Source of the DNA: Shewanella piezotolerans WP3
GTDB lineage: Bacteria > Pseudomonadota > Gammaproteobacteria > Enterobacterales > Shewanellaceae
Length of the DNA stretch: 64,000 nt
Direction: 5' to 3'
NCBI RefSeq assembly: GCF_000014885.1
Contig: NC_011566.1
Coordinates: 558,001-622,000 of the forward strand
Shown here: positions 1 through 8,571 of the stretch, piece after piece
How the letters are laid out: each line of letters begins with the position of its first letter
Numbering within the stretch: position 1 is the stretch's first letter
Program-made: the position numbers and the translations under genes
Notes under the pieces: model-generated
Told to the model about the DNA's origin: nothing
Database searches by the model: none
Seen by the model: the letters and a program-made list of their open reading frames with translations, nothing else

Positions 1-163
1 GCTGTTCTGCAAGGATTTCAAAGTGTCCGTCGACTGCAGCTTGCTCGGCTGGAGTGAAGTCATTGGCACTTGCTTGGCCAATGAAGCTGAATGAGAAAAG
101 TATTGCAGCAATAAATGCTAGACGACCTGAAAATGGTAGTTTTGTAATGTTTGAGTAGTTCAT
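1..163 (-). CDS. Secreted protein, N-terminal part only
   Basis: The 3' end lies outside the window, so only 54 N-terminal residues are visible. The ATG is preceded by a GGAG Shine-Dalgarno sequence at good spacing. Residues about 13-34 form a hydrophobic signal peptide ending in Ala-Ser-Ala, with likely cleavage before Asn-Asp-Phe. The mature start is acidic and I do not recognise a family. Export to the periplasm or beyond is inferred from the signal peptide alone. Confidence 0.6.
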   Translation of the reverse strand, partial: MNYSNITKLPFSGRLAFIAAILFSFSFIGQASANDFTPAEQAAVDGHFEILAEQ

Positions 164-451
164 ATTTGACTCCAAGTATTAATTAGTGACCAGTATAGGA
201 ACTGCTTTCTCTTAACTTGCACATATAGTGGCTTAGCTAAGAGGTTTTCCTCTGGGGATGCGTTTGCTTGATACGTATGTTATCGAATACTTCATGTACC
301 AAAGCTGAACGAAAAGTGAGCAGAGGATTGTTTAACACTTGGAGTTTGTAAATGTGAATCTAAACAGCTAGTTAAATGTACATCTGTTTATTGTGAGTAA
401 CTGATAATTGTTACGATTAGAGATTGTGGGGTACCAATGCTGTTAACATTT

Positions 452-757
452 TTATTCGTTAGTCATTGTTTCACAATGAAATCCTTGACGCATTGAATCA
501 AAACTACAATTAAGACCGCACTCCCAAGTTGCATTATTCAGTTGTTTAGATTGCTGTTGAGAGAATGCCTTACAGCTAGAGTAATCATCAAAGTTGTCTT
601 TTTTGTCGTATCCTCCCGAATTATAGCCACTCTTATATACGAAAGAGGACCAAGTCTCATAAGATGAACTCTGTTCTGACTCATTGATACTGACGATAGC
701 CCAGGCTAGGGCAGAAAAAATGACGATCACTAAAATGATTGGAGCAAACTTTTGCAT
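452..757 (-). CDS. Small membrane-anchored protein with four cysteines
   Basis: I chose the ATG beginning Met-Gln-Lys-Phe, giving 101 residues; a frame 24 residues longer is open but adds an implausible N-terminus. Residues about 5-22 form one hydrophobic segment, followed by a polar Ser/Tyr/Asp-rich domain. Four cysteines all lie in the C-terminal 45 residues and could make two disulfides if that part is periplasmic. No family is recognised. The gene stands alone, with about 290 bases on its 3' side holding no convincing gene. Confidence 0.5.
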   Translation of the reverse strand: MQKFAPIILVIVIFSALAWAIVSINESEQSSSYETWSSFVYKSGYNSGGYDKKDNFDDYSSCKAFSQQQSKQLNNATWECGLNCSFDSMRQGFHCETMTNE

Positions 758-1013
758 GAAAAAATCCAATTGATATAGATTATGAGCTGTTGCTGACAGG
801 ATAATATTTAGGCTTGAGAATGCAAACAAGTATTATCCCAAACTTGTCTAATCGTGAACTGATACAGATTGATGCAACAAATCGATATGTAGTGTGGTCT
901 ACTTATATAAGACTGGCTGAATATTAGACGTTTTATATTAAGGTGTGATTCAGCTAAAGGCGCTTATACTTGAGAAATAGAACATACCCTTTGTTTAACT
1001 GTGGAGCCAATAT

Positions 1014-1553
1014 ATGAATTTAAAATACTTACTCGTCGCAGGACTAATGTTATCAGGTTCAATGGTAACCACATCGGCAATGGCTACTGATGAAGCAGTT
1101 GAAAACCCGATTACTGAAGATGGTATTGTTAAAATTGAGTGGCAAGACCCAAAAAGTTTTCGTGATGTTAAGTCCAGCGGTGATATTCAATCTCGCTTTG
1201 AGGCTCGTACCTTTAAAGAGTTAACTAAAAACCTCAATAAGGAAGCGGCTAGAGTTCTAAAGCCAAACCAAAAGCTAGAAATGGTGGTTACTGATCTCGA
1301 TTTAGCTGGTGATGTGAGACCTTCATTCGGGGCGACGACAAATGATCTTCGAGTCGTTAAAGATCTCTATCCACCGCGCATAACCTTTAGTTATAAAATC
1401 ACTGAAGGTGAGCAAGTGATCATTGCGGGCGATGAGAAGCTGACTGACCTGAACTTTATGTACTCAATTAACAAGACCAATAGCAGACCAAATCGTTACG
1501 AAAATGCGCTATTGAAATCTTGGTTAAAAGATACCGTTGCACCCAAGATTTGA
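1014..1553 (+). CDS. DUF3016 family secreted protein
   Basis: The 179-residue product has a signal peptide (residues 1-24, ending Ala-Met-Ala). The mature protein carries the features I associate with DUF3016: an early Val/Ile-x-Trp-x-Asp-Pro segment near residues 40-47 and a conserved VTDLDLAGDVRP block near residues 92-103. A GGAG ribosome site lies 7 bases before the ATG. Members are small periplasmic proteins of unknown function in gammaproteobacteria and xanthomonads. It converges on the EAL/GGDEF gene. Confidence 0.75.
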   Translation: MNLKYLLVAGLMLSGSMVTTSAMATDEAVENPITEDGIVKIEWQDPKSFRDVKSSGDIQSRFEARTFKELTKNLNKEAARVLKPNQKLEMVVTDLDLAGDVRPSFGATTNDLRVVKDLYPPRITFSYKITEGEQVIIAGDEKLTDLNFMYSINKTNSRPNRYENALLKSWLKDTVAPKI

Positions 1554-1573
1554 TTCTCGTTAATCATGTTTAG

Positions 1574-1596
1574 TGCTTAAAACTAAGCAATTTTTT
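1574..1596 (+). terminator. Weak intrinsic terminator after DUF3016 gene
   Basis: A 6-bp stem (TGCTTA/TAAGCA) with loop AAAC is followed by a run of six T. It overlaps the stop codon of the convergent gene. The short stem makes this a modest call. Confidence 0.45.
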
Positions 1597-3325
1597 CTTG
1601 CTGTAACTGAAATAGGCTAAATGAGCTACTGGCTTGCTTAGCCTGTTTTTTTGCTTGTGCGCTATAGACGGACAGCTGATGTTCATTGCAGTTTGAAGTG
1701 ATGATTGGTGGTAATACTCCTGCCGTTAACGCAATTAAACCGTGATAACAAGTAACCCCATTTCTATCTTCCGCCAACATGCGTTGTTTTATCCAGTGTT
1801 TATCTGAGTAAAACAGTGATTTTACTGCTTCAAATTCGTCAATGATGCAGAGAGCTTGCTGCAGAATCTCATCACAGGTACTTATTATTACAAAATCATC
1901 CCCTCCAATATGACCGACAAAGTTGTCACTGCTTTGCTGGCGCAGTAATAATCGAGAGACCTCCATGATGACTTCATCACCACGGCTGAAGCCATAGATA
2001 TCGTTGTAAGGCTTAAAATACGATAGATCGAAGTACGCCAAATAAAATGGCTTTTTCTGTTGCTTTAATCGTTGTAACTCCTGCTGGATAGGGATATTGC
2101 CAGGTAAGCCTGTTAACGGGTTTGCATGACGTGCGACAGTGATCTTTTGCTCAGTGATTTGTGCTAGAAGATCTTTAGTATGGCCAATACCCAACAACCG
2201 CCCTTGCTTTAGGACAATAAATTGCTGAGCGACAAGCCCTGTTGATTCTGACGTTAGTCGCTGGCTCACTAGGGACAAAGGTTGGTGGGCCTCTATTTGA
2301 ATCACATTGTTGTCGAGAATATTGTCAACAGCTTGATGTTCATGTAGCGAGCGACCATAGGGAGTACTGAAAAGTTCGATGACGTGCGAACGTGCAATGA
2401 GGCCGATCACCTTATGCCTATCCATTACCACTATCGCCCGTAAGGCCGGCTGTTGATTAAATTGTTCGCCGATAATTTTTAGTTTGGTCCCTGATTCACA
2501 GGTTATCGCACCGCAACTGAGGCTTTCTGCGGAGTCTGCGAATCTAATGTGATGAGTAATTGGTTCTATATTTGCTTGACGCGAAATGCTTGTTTTTGGT
2601 GAGGCTTCAGGACGGCCAAGCAAATAGCCCTGACAATAGATAATGCCTAACTGTTTTAATACTGCGAGCTCTTTTTCTGTCTCAATGCCTTCGGCGATAA
2701 CTTTGCAGCTCAAGTTTTGGCAAAGAGCCACGATAGAGCGAACGAACTCCTGCTTAACTGGAGAGGAATCAATCGAATCAATGAAGTGTCTATCAATTTT
2801 GACATAATCAGGTGCTAGCTCTGACCATAGTCTTAAGCCTGAGTACCCGGCACCTAAGTCATCAATAGCGGTCAAGAAGCCTTGGCTGCGATAGTGATTT
2901 AAACAAGACTTTAGCAGATCGATATCATCGGCAGGGTATTGTTCTGAAAGCTCAATTACAACTTGTGAAGGATGGATCCCTAAATCCTGCACTAAGCTCA
3001 AAGTCAGTCCTTTGGCATGATTGGGGTCGAGCAGTGCTTTCGGAGAGATATTGATAAACAACTTACCGGGTAGCGCGCCATTTTTGAATTGCTGGATAGA
3101 TATCTTACGACATAAACTTTCAAGCTCAGATAAACGGCCTTCATAGGCTGCGGTTTTAAATAGCGGCACAGGAGAATAAAGCGGGCTGTGTTCTGGACCA
3201 CGGCTCAGCGCTTCAAAGCCATGAATTTGGAAAGTTGAGATATTACAGATGGGTTGAAAAACCGCGTTGATTTTTTCTCGCTCGATGATTTTAGCGAGTT
3301 CATTTTTGAGATCAATGGCGGTCAT
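1583..3325 (-). CDS. EAL - CBS pair - degenerate GGDEF regulator
   Basis: The 580-residue protein has an N-terminal EAL phosphodiesterase domain (about 10-250), a central CBS-pair region (about 265-395) and a C-terminal GGDEF domain (about 410-565). The EAL part keeps the expected catalytic motifs: EALSR, FINIS, a Glu in VIEL, DDLGAG, the Lys of YVKID, the AEGIE glutamate and the Gln of CQGYLLGRP. The GGDEF signature is GGDDF (474-478) with no RxxD inhibitory site, suggesting it no longer makes cyclic di-GMP. The likely activity is therefore cyclic di-GMP hydrolysis tuned by nucleotide binding at the CBS and GGDEF parts. No transmembrane segment is seen, so it is probably cytoplasmic. AGG lies 8 bases before the ATG. 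Confidence 0.85.
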   Translation of the reverse strand: MTAIDLKNELAKIIEREKINAVFQPICNISTFQIHGFEALSRGPEHSPLYSPVPLFKTAAYEGRLSELESLCRKISIQQFKNGALPGKLFINISPKALLDPNHAKGLTLSLVQDLGIHPSQVVIELSEQYPADDIDLLKSCLNHYRSQGFLTAIDDLGAGYSGLRLWSELAPDYVKIDRHFIDSIDSSPVKQEFVRSIVALCQNLSCKVIAEGIETEKELAVLKQLGIIYCQGYLLGRPEASPKTSISRQANIEPITHHIRFADSAESLSCGAITCESGTKLKIIGEQFNQQPALRAIVVMDRHKVIGLIARSHVIELFSTPYGRSLHEHQAVDNILDNNVIQIEAHQPLSLVSQRLTSESTGLVAQQFIVLKQGRLLGIGHTKDLLAQITEQKITVARHANPLTGLPGNIPIQQELQRLKQQKKPFYLAYFDLSYFKPYNDIYGFSRGDEVIMEVSRLLLRQQSSDNFVGHIGGDDFVIISTCDEILQQALCIIDEFEAVKSLFYSDKHWIKQRMLAEDRNGVTCYHGLIALTAGVLPPIITSNCNEHQLSVYSAQAKKQAKQASSSFSLFQLQQEKIA

Positions 3326-3495
3326 ATCGTCTACCTAATATCTAATACTTAGTATCTAAGAGGCAGAAAATTATATGACGCTAGAATGACATTTAGATGA
3401 CAAAAATCAATCCATTAACAAATTAGTAGCAACCGATGACCTCTATGCGCTAAGGTTGGTTGCTATGCCATTAATGGACTGTTCTTACTGTTAAT

Positions 3496-3807
3496 TTATT
3501 TGGCGTTAGATTTAAAAGCCTGCATAGTTTGCAATAATAGGCCAAGCTTACGCACATAACCTTCAAGCGCTTGCGTCATGGTCTCTGTGTTTTGAGTCAT
3601 GGCTTCCATCTCTGCAGCGAGTTCTTGTACATAAGGCTGAAAGCGATTGCTGGCAGTAGTAAAGCCTTCGTCTTTGGTAAAGATAGTATCAAACTTAACG
3701 TGACCCGCTTTTTTTAGCTCATCAAGTCTGGTATCTGCATCGATAGCTTGGCGGTATGCGGTTTGCAAACTGGCTTTTAATTGCTCGGTAACCTGTGTGT
3801 GTGGCAT
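3496..3807 (-). CDS. Small helical cytoplasmic protein of unknown function
   Basis: A 103-residue, charged, mostly helical protein with heptad-like stretches (about 5-35 and 62-100) and no signal peptide or cysteine. A GAGAGG ribosome site lies 5 bases before the ATG, supporting expression. I do not recognise a named family. It is divergent from the TraB/GumN gene with a 44-base gap, so the two promoters must overlap. Confidence 0.55.
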   Translation of the reverse strand: MPHTQVTEQLKASLQTAYRQAIDADTRLDELKKAGHVKFDTIFTKDEGFTTASNRFQPYVQELAAEMEAMTQNTETMTQALEGYVRKLGLLLQTMQAFKSNAK

Positions 3808-3851
3808 AACAGCCTCTCATTTTAAAATTTGCTGAATTATAAGGGGCAAGT

Positions 3852-4736
3852 ATGTTGGCAACAAGTATCAAGAAAACTTTATTGTCGTTAGTTAGTGTTT
3901 CTAGTCTATTGTTGGCAACGTTTGTTAACGCTGCACCCACCGATAAACCACCGTTTTATCAAATAGATTATCAAGGTAAAACAGCTTACTTATTGGGCTC
4001 TATTCACATTGGTAAAGCTGATTTTTACCCTTTTGCCGAACAAATTGAGCAGGCATTTTTGCAATCAAAAGCGTTAGTCGTTGAAGCTGATGTTAGAGGC
4101 GCAAACGTACCAGCGCTATTGCAGAAATACGGCACCGAAACTATACCTATGGATGATGATACTAAACAAGTGTTAGCGACTTATTGTCAGGATAAGGCGG
4201 CCTTATGTACTGCGTTAAGCAGCTATGCACCTTGGTTGCAATCGATGCAGTTAAGCATAGGACGTTATACCGCTTTAGGTTATAGCGCTCTTTATGGTGT
4301 TGATTCTGTTTTAGTGGAGCAAGCGGGGCATCGCCCTATTTATGAGCTAGAAAGCACTGAGTTTCAGTTTGAGCTGTTGTCCTCTTTTAGCCCTGAGACA
4401 CAGTGGGAGATGGTGCGTGAAGCAATAGAGGCGCCCGATTCTGATATGTTAGAGCTGATTTCGGCCTGGCGCAGCGGTGATGAAGCAGAACTGGCCGACT
4501 TGATGGAAGGGGAAATGCTACGTGATGGTAATACAGAGATGGTAGAGCGGATGTTATGGGGTCGCAATAAGGGCATGGCGAGTAAACTGATCGAGCTGAT
4601 GAATTCGGCGACAACAAAACAACCTTTATTCGTGGTTGTGGGGGCAGGGCATTTAGTGGGGGCTAAGAGTGTGCAAGCCTACCTAGCGCCTTACGGAGTA
4701 AGCAGTAAAAACTGTTGGCAAAGCAGTTGTATTTAA
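3852..4736 (+). CDS. TraB/GumN family protein
   Basis: The 294-residue product starts with a signal peptide (1-27, ending Val-Asn-Ala). It has the two hallmark motifs of the TraB/PrgY/GumN family: GSIHIG near residue 48 and GAGHLVG near residue 263, which in the related Tiki proteins supply metal-binding and catalytic residues. Several bacterial members are called GumN-like and their substrates are unknown. AAGGGG lies 6 bases before the ATG. It is probably a periplasmic metal-dependent hydrolase; the activity is inferred from the family. A C-terminal pair of cysteines (Cys-Trp-Gln-Ser-Ser-Cys) may form a disulfide. Confidence 0.85.
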   Translation: MLATSIKKTLLSLVSVSSLLLATFVNAAPTDKPPFYQIDYQGKTAYLLGSIHIGKADFYPFAEQIEQAFLQSKALVVEADVRGANVPALLQKYGTETIPMDDDTKQVLATYCQDKAALCTALSSYAPWLQSMQLSIGRYTALGYSALYGVDSVLVEQAGHRPIYELESTEFQFELLSSFSPETQWEMVREAIEAPDSDMLELISAWRSGDEAELADLMEGEMLRDGNTEMVERMLWGRNKGMASKLIELMNSATTKQPLFVVVGAGHLVGAKSVQAYLAPYGVSSKNCWQSSCI

Positions 4737-4833
4737 AGCTGTTCTAATGTGGATTATCGGCTTCGGGCATTTTAGGGTATAATCCGCCGCTCGTTTTATT
4801 TTTGTCTGCGTTCTAATGTAAGGTTTGATTAGT

Positions 4834-5700
4834 TTGAGTAAAGATTACTGTATTGATTTAAAGGCTATGCCATCGCTGTTTTCGCTTTATCGAAAGATAT
4901 TTTTTGGGCGTAAACCTGGGTGGGATGAACAGCCGCTGCCTATGATTAAAGTGAGCAGTCCCAATGTGGCATTAGCTACAGATAAGGTCGAGCAGTATGC
5001 CAAAGTATGTGGTTTTGAGTTTGATGGTCAAACCTTACCGCCTACCTATTTGTATGTGATGGCATTTAGATTACATGCGATGATTTTTACTCACGAAGCG
5101 ATTACGTTTCCTTTGCTGGGAATGATCCACTTAAAGAACAGTATCACTCTGCATCGCGCTACAAGCGTGGCAGAAAACTATGATATTGAATGTTCGTTAA
5201 CCACTAGTCAGATGACAGATTCAGGTCTGGAATTTGAATTAGTATCAAAGGCCTTTGTAGCTGGCGAGCTGGTTTGGGAATCACTATCGACCTATCTTTA
5301 CCGTATTGAAGGTAAAACAAAACGCGTGCGTCCGCCTAAAGCAAGTGATATGAATTGGGATGCGCCTGAAGCGTGGAGTCTAAGTGAGGACTTAGGTCGC
5401 CGTTACGCTAAAGCATCGGGAGATTATAACCTTATTCATCTGCACCCTGTATTGTCGAAACGTTTCGGTTTTGACCGGGTGTTGGCCCACGGAATGTGGT
5501 CTAAGGGGCGTTGTATCGCACAAGTTATGCCAGAGATCGTCAATAAGCCGTGCAAGATTGATGTCGCCTTTAAGCTCCCTTTGTTTATGCCTGGCAATGT
5601 TAGTTTTTCCGCTGAGCAACAGCAAGATAGTTTAGTTTTTGAATTAAGAGATCAAAAAGGCCGCCGTCCACATCTAACGGGCGAAATTAGCTTCTTGTAA
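4834..5700 (+). CDS. MaoC-like hotdog dehydratase family protein
   Basis: This is a double-hotdog protein of about 288 residues. The C-terminal half holds the hydratase-2 motif, SGDYNLIH (Asp-x4-His), followed by AHGMWSKG, which shapes the active site of MaoC-type (R)-enoyl-CoA hydratases. The substrate is probably an acyl-CoA or acyl-ACP, but the sequence does not define it. Start: two in-frame TTG codons exist, at 4825 and 4834. The sequence TAAGG at 4819-4823 is correctly spaced only for the second, so I chose TTG 4834. A TATAAT box lies about 50 bases upstream. An intrinsic terminator follows directly. Confidence 0.8.
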   Translation: MSKDYCIDLKAMPSLFSLYRKIFFGRKPGWDEQPLPMIKVSSPNVALATDKVEQYAKVCGFEFDGQTLPPTYLYVMAFRLHAMIFTHEAITFPLLGMIHLKNSITLHRATSVAENYDIECSLTTSQMTDSGLEFELVSKAFVAGELVWESLSTYLYRIEGKTKRVRPPKASDMNWDAPEAWSLSEDLGRRYAKASGDYNLIHLHPVLSKRFGFDRVLAHGMWSKGRCIAQVMPEIVNKPCKIDVAFKLPLFMPGNVSFSAEQQQDSLVFELRDQKGRRPHLTGEISFL

Positions 5701-5715
5701 GCCGTTACCATATAT

Positions 5716-5740
5716 AAAGGCGCGTAATAGCGCCTTTTTT
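5716..5740 (+). terminator. Intrinsic terminator of the MaoC-like gene
   Basis: A perfect 8-bp stem (AAAGGCGC/GCGCCTTT) with a 6-base loop, followed by a run of six T from 5735 to 5740. Confidence 0.85.
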
Positions 5741-5760
5741 GTGTCTAAAAACTAGCGATA

Positions 5761-6651
5761 CTAGGGTACACCATGGCCGGTAGATGCTTGCCAAATACTA
5801 AACCACTGTTGCCGTGTTAGTGTAATCTTATTGGATCTCACAGCAGACTCAATTCGGCTAATATTGCCACTGCCAATGATTGGATGAGGCTTACTAGGGA
5901 GAGCAAGCACCCAAGCATAAATCACTTGGCTGATGTTCTGTGCATTGACTTCATCAGCGATAGTTTCCAGTACTGCACGTAGTCTTAGAGATTGCGGATC
6001 GTTAGCCTCAAATATATTACCACCGCCCAAGCAAGACCACGCCATTGGTACCACATTGTGCTGTTGACAGTGATCTAAGGTACCGTCATGCAATGTGGTC
6101 ATGTTAGTGGGGGAAATTTCTACTTGATTACACACTAGCTTTTGTGACGTGCGAGACTGCAAAAGGTCAAACTGTTGCGGACTAAAATTAGACACGCCAA
6201 AGTGACGTACTTTGCCGTGTTGGTGCAGAGTTTCGAAAGCTGAAGCGACTTCATCGGCATTCATCAATGGATCGGGACGGTGGATCAATAGAAGATCTAA
6301 GTGATCGGTTTGCAAATTTTGTAGTGATGCTTCAGCGCTTTTAATGATGTGTTGGCGACTGGTATCGTAATGATTGAGGTCGTTGTCAGGAGTCTTATCA
6401 GTGACCAATTTTATGCCACACTTACTGATGAGTTGGATGCTATCTCTCAATCTTGGTTGTAAAGCTAAGGCCTCACCAAATAGATATTCACATTGATAGC
6501 CACCATATATATCGGCGTGGTCCATACTGTAAACGCCAAGCTCAATATAGCGCTCAATAATGGTTAAACGCTGTTGGGCTGATAACTGCCAGTCGGCGAC
6601 TCGCCAAAATCCCGCGACAAACTGTGATAGTTGAAATTCGCTACTTCGCAT
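5761..6651 (-). CDS. Aldo/keto reductase, YdhF-like
   Basis: This is a 296-residue NADPH-dependent oxidoreductase of the aldo/keto reductase superfamily. The catalytic tetrad is visible: Asp44 and Tyr49 in DHADIYGGY, Lys77 in ISKCGIK and a His in LLIHRPD near residue 124. The VRHFGVSNF motif and the C-terminal cofactor-loop segment PIIGSGN are also present. Overall it resembles Escherichia coli YdhF, whose physiological substrate is not known to me. AGGAAT lies 7 bases upstream of the ATG. The gene is single and oriented opposite to fhs. Confidence 0.88.
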   Translation of the reverse strand: MRSSEFQLSQFVAGFWRVADWQLSAQQRLTIIERYIELGVYSMDHADIYGGYQCEYLFGEALALQPRLRDSIQLISKCGIKLVTDKTPDNDLNHYDTSRQHIIKSAEASLQNLQTDHLDLLLIHRPDPLMNADEVASAFETLHQHGKVRHFGVSNFSPQQFDLLQSRTSQKLVCNQVEISPTNMTTLHDGTLDHCQQHNVVPMAWSCLGGGNIFEANDPQSLRLRAVLETIADEVNAQNISQVIYAWVLALPSKPHPIIGSGNISRIESAVRSNKITLTRQQWFSIWQASTGHGVP

Positions 6652-6794
6652 GAGCTATTCCTGTCTATTTTATTGATGTAGATTATGAAAAGCTAAAATA
6701 GCGTCGTATCACTATTCTACCGTGGTTTCAGATCCACTATATTGCACTACAAGCAAGTTTACCCTACAACAAATAAAACAGTGGATACATACCA

Positions 6795-8507
6795 ATGCTG
6801 TCAGATATAAACATTTCTCGTAAACATGTCTGTAAACCTATTGCTGAAATCGCGACCAATCTTGGAATTGTCGAGTCAGAACTCTCTGTGCACGGTGCGA
6901 ATAAGGCCAAAATCTCATTGTCTGTGACTAATCGCTTAGCTAGCAAGCCTGATGCTAAACTGGTCATTGTCACTGCGGTAACTCCTACGCCCTATGGCGA
7001 AGGGAAAACAGTTACCACTGTAGGTTTAACTCAGGCGATGAATGCTATTGGAGTTAAAACGTGCGCTTGCATACGTCAGCCAAGCATGGGACCTGTATTT
7101 GGGATCAAGGGCGGTGCTGCGGGAGGCGGCTATGCTCAAGTAGTGCCAATGGAGGAGTTGAATCTACATTTGACTGGTGACATTCATGCAGTGAGCAGTG
7201 CTCATAATCTTGCCGCCGCGGCGATTGATGCCCGGCTGTTTCATGAAACGAGATTAGGTGCCATAGCTTTCACAAAAGAGTCAGGCCTTAACGCAGTGAA
7301 TATCGACCCTGAAAATATCTTATGGCGTAGAGTTGTAGACCACAATGAGCGCAGTTTAAGACAAATTGAGGTGGGTTTTGGAGCGGTAAACGGACCTGTG
7401 CATAGTTCGGGCTTTGATATTACGAAAGCATCTGAATTGATGGCGATTCTTGCATTAAGCAGAGATGTTAAGGATCTGCGTCAAAGAGTGGGTCGACTCG
7501 TACTAGCACTCGATTTAGTTGGTAAACCTATTACGGCAGAAGATATCGGCGTGGCGGGAGCGATGACGGTGATCATGCGTGATGCCATTGAGCCAACGTT
7601 AATGCAAACGTTATCGGGGGATCCTTGCTTTATCCATGCAGGTCCGTTTGCCAATATTGCCCACGGTAACTCCTCGATTATAGCTGATAGTATCGCTTCA
7701 AAGTTGGCTGATGTGGTGGTGACTGAAGCGGGATTCGGCTCTGATATGGGCTTTGAAAAATTCAGTAATATTAAGGTTAGAGAGTCAGGATATAAGCCAT
7801 CAGCAGCTGTGGTTGTAGTGACCTTAAGAGCGCTTAAGGCTAATAGCGGTATTGAATCTGAGGTAGCCATCGATCAACCTGATATGGCTCGTTTAGAGGC
7901 TGGCTTTGCCAACTTACAATGGCATATCAATAATGTACACCAATACGGTGCGCCTGTTGTGGTAGCGATTAATCGTTTCCCAACAGATACTTCAGCGGAG
8001 CTTGACTGGTTACAGGCCAAGGTAGCAACGACCAATGCATTTGGCTGTGCAATCAGTGATGCCTTTGCTAATGGCGCTCAAGGGGCGGCTGAACTGGCAA
8101 AAGTAGTTCATGCAGCAACAATGGTAGAGTCCGAGTTCAACTGTTTATACGAAACAACAGATACGTTAGAGTCCAAATTGATGACCTTGGCCGAAGTCGG
8201 TTATGGCGCTGCCAGTGTTTCTCTGTCAGACAAGGCAAAGCTGCAGTTAGCTTGGTTACACAAGCAGGGTTACAGTGAATTGCCAGTCTGTATTGCTAAA
8301 ACACCTATGTCGATTAGCCATGATCCGAATGTGAAGGGAGTGCCCCGTAACTTTGAACTGCCGATTAACGAGTTAAGACTTAATGCTGGTGCTGGTTTCA
8401 TTACCGCACTCGTTGGTAAAGTGATGACGATGCCTGGACTCGGGATTAAGCCAGGTTATTTGAATATAGATATTGATGCTGATGATGAGATTATTGGTTT
8501 AGCCTAA
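6795..8507 (+). CDS. fhs: Formate-tetrahydrofolate ligase
   Basis: The 570-residue enzyme joins formate to tetrahydrofolate using ATP, giving 10-formyl-tetrahydrofolate for one-carbon metabolism. The nucleotide-binding loop TPYGEGKTVTT lies near residues 63-75, followed by RQPSMGPVFGIKGGAAGGG, a strongly conserved block. The C-terminal VMTMPGLG motif is also typical. Length fits the family (about 555-580). The ribosome site is weak (GTGGA, 11 bases upstream), so translation may be modest. The gene ends at a strong terminator shared with the convergent mscS-type gene. Confidence 0.95.
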   Translation: MLSDINISRKHVCKPIAEIATNLGIVESELSVHGANKAKISLSVTNRLASKPDAKLVIVTAVTPTPYGEGKTVTTVGLTQAMNAIGVKTCACIRQPSMGPVFGIKGGAAGGGYAQVVPMEELNLHLTGDIHAVSSAHNLAAAAIDARLFHETRLGAIAFTKESGLNAVNIDPENILWRRVVDHNERSLRQIEVGFGAVNGPVHSSGFDITKASELMAILALSRDVKDLRQRVGRLVLALDLVGKPITAEDIGVAGAMTVIMRDAIEPTLMQTLSGDPCFIHAGPFANIAHGNSSIIADSIASKLADVVVTEAGFGSDMGFEKFSNIKVRESGYKPSAAVVVVTLRALKANSGIESEVAIDQPDMARLEAGFANLQWHINNVHQYGAPVVVAINRFPTDTSAELDWLQAKVATTNAFGCAISDAFANGAQGAAELAKVVHAATMVESEFNCLYETTDTLESKLMTLAEVGYGAASVSLSDKAKLQLAWLHKQGYSELPVCIAKTPMSISHDPNVKGVPRNFELPINELRLNAGAGFITALVGKVMTMPGLGIKPGYLNIDIDADDEIIGLA

Positions 8508-8524
8508 AAACTTACTCCTAATAA

Positions 8525-8558
8525 AAAAGCCCCATCAGCACTTGCTGGTGGGGCTTTT
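8525..8558. terminator. Bidirectional terminator between fhs and mscS-type gene
   Basis: A long stem pairs AAAAGCCCCATCAGC with GCTGGTGGGGCTTTT around a 4-base loop; one pair is T-G. A-rich and T-rich flanks allow termination in both directions, which suits the convergent genes. Confidence 0.85.
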
Positions 8559-8571
8559 CTGGACGTGTATT

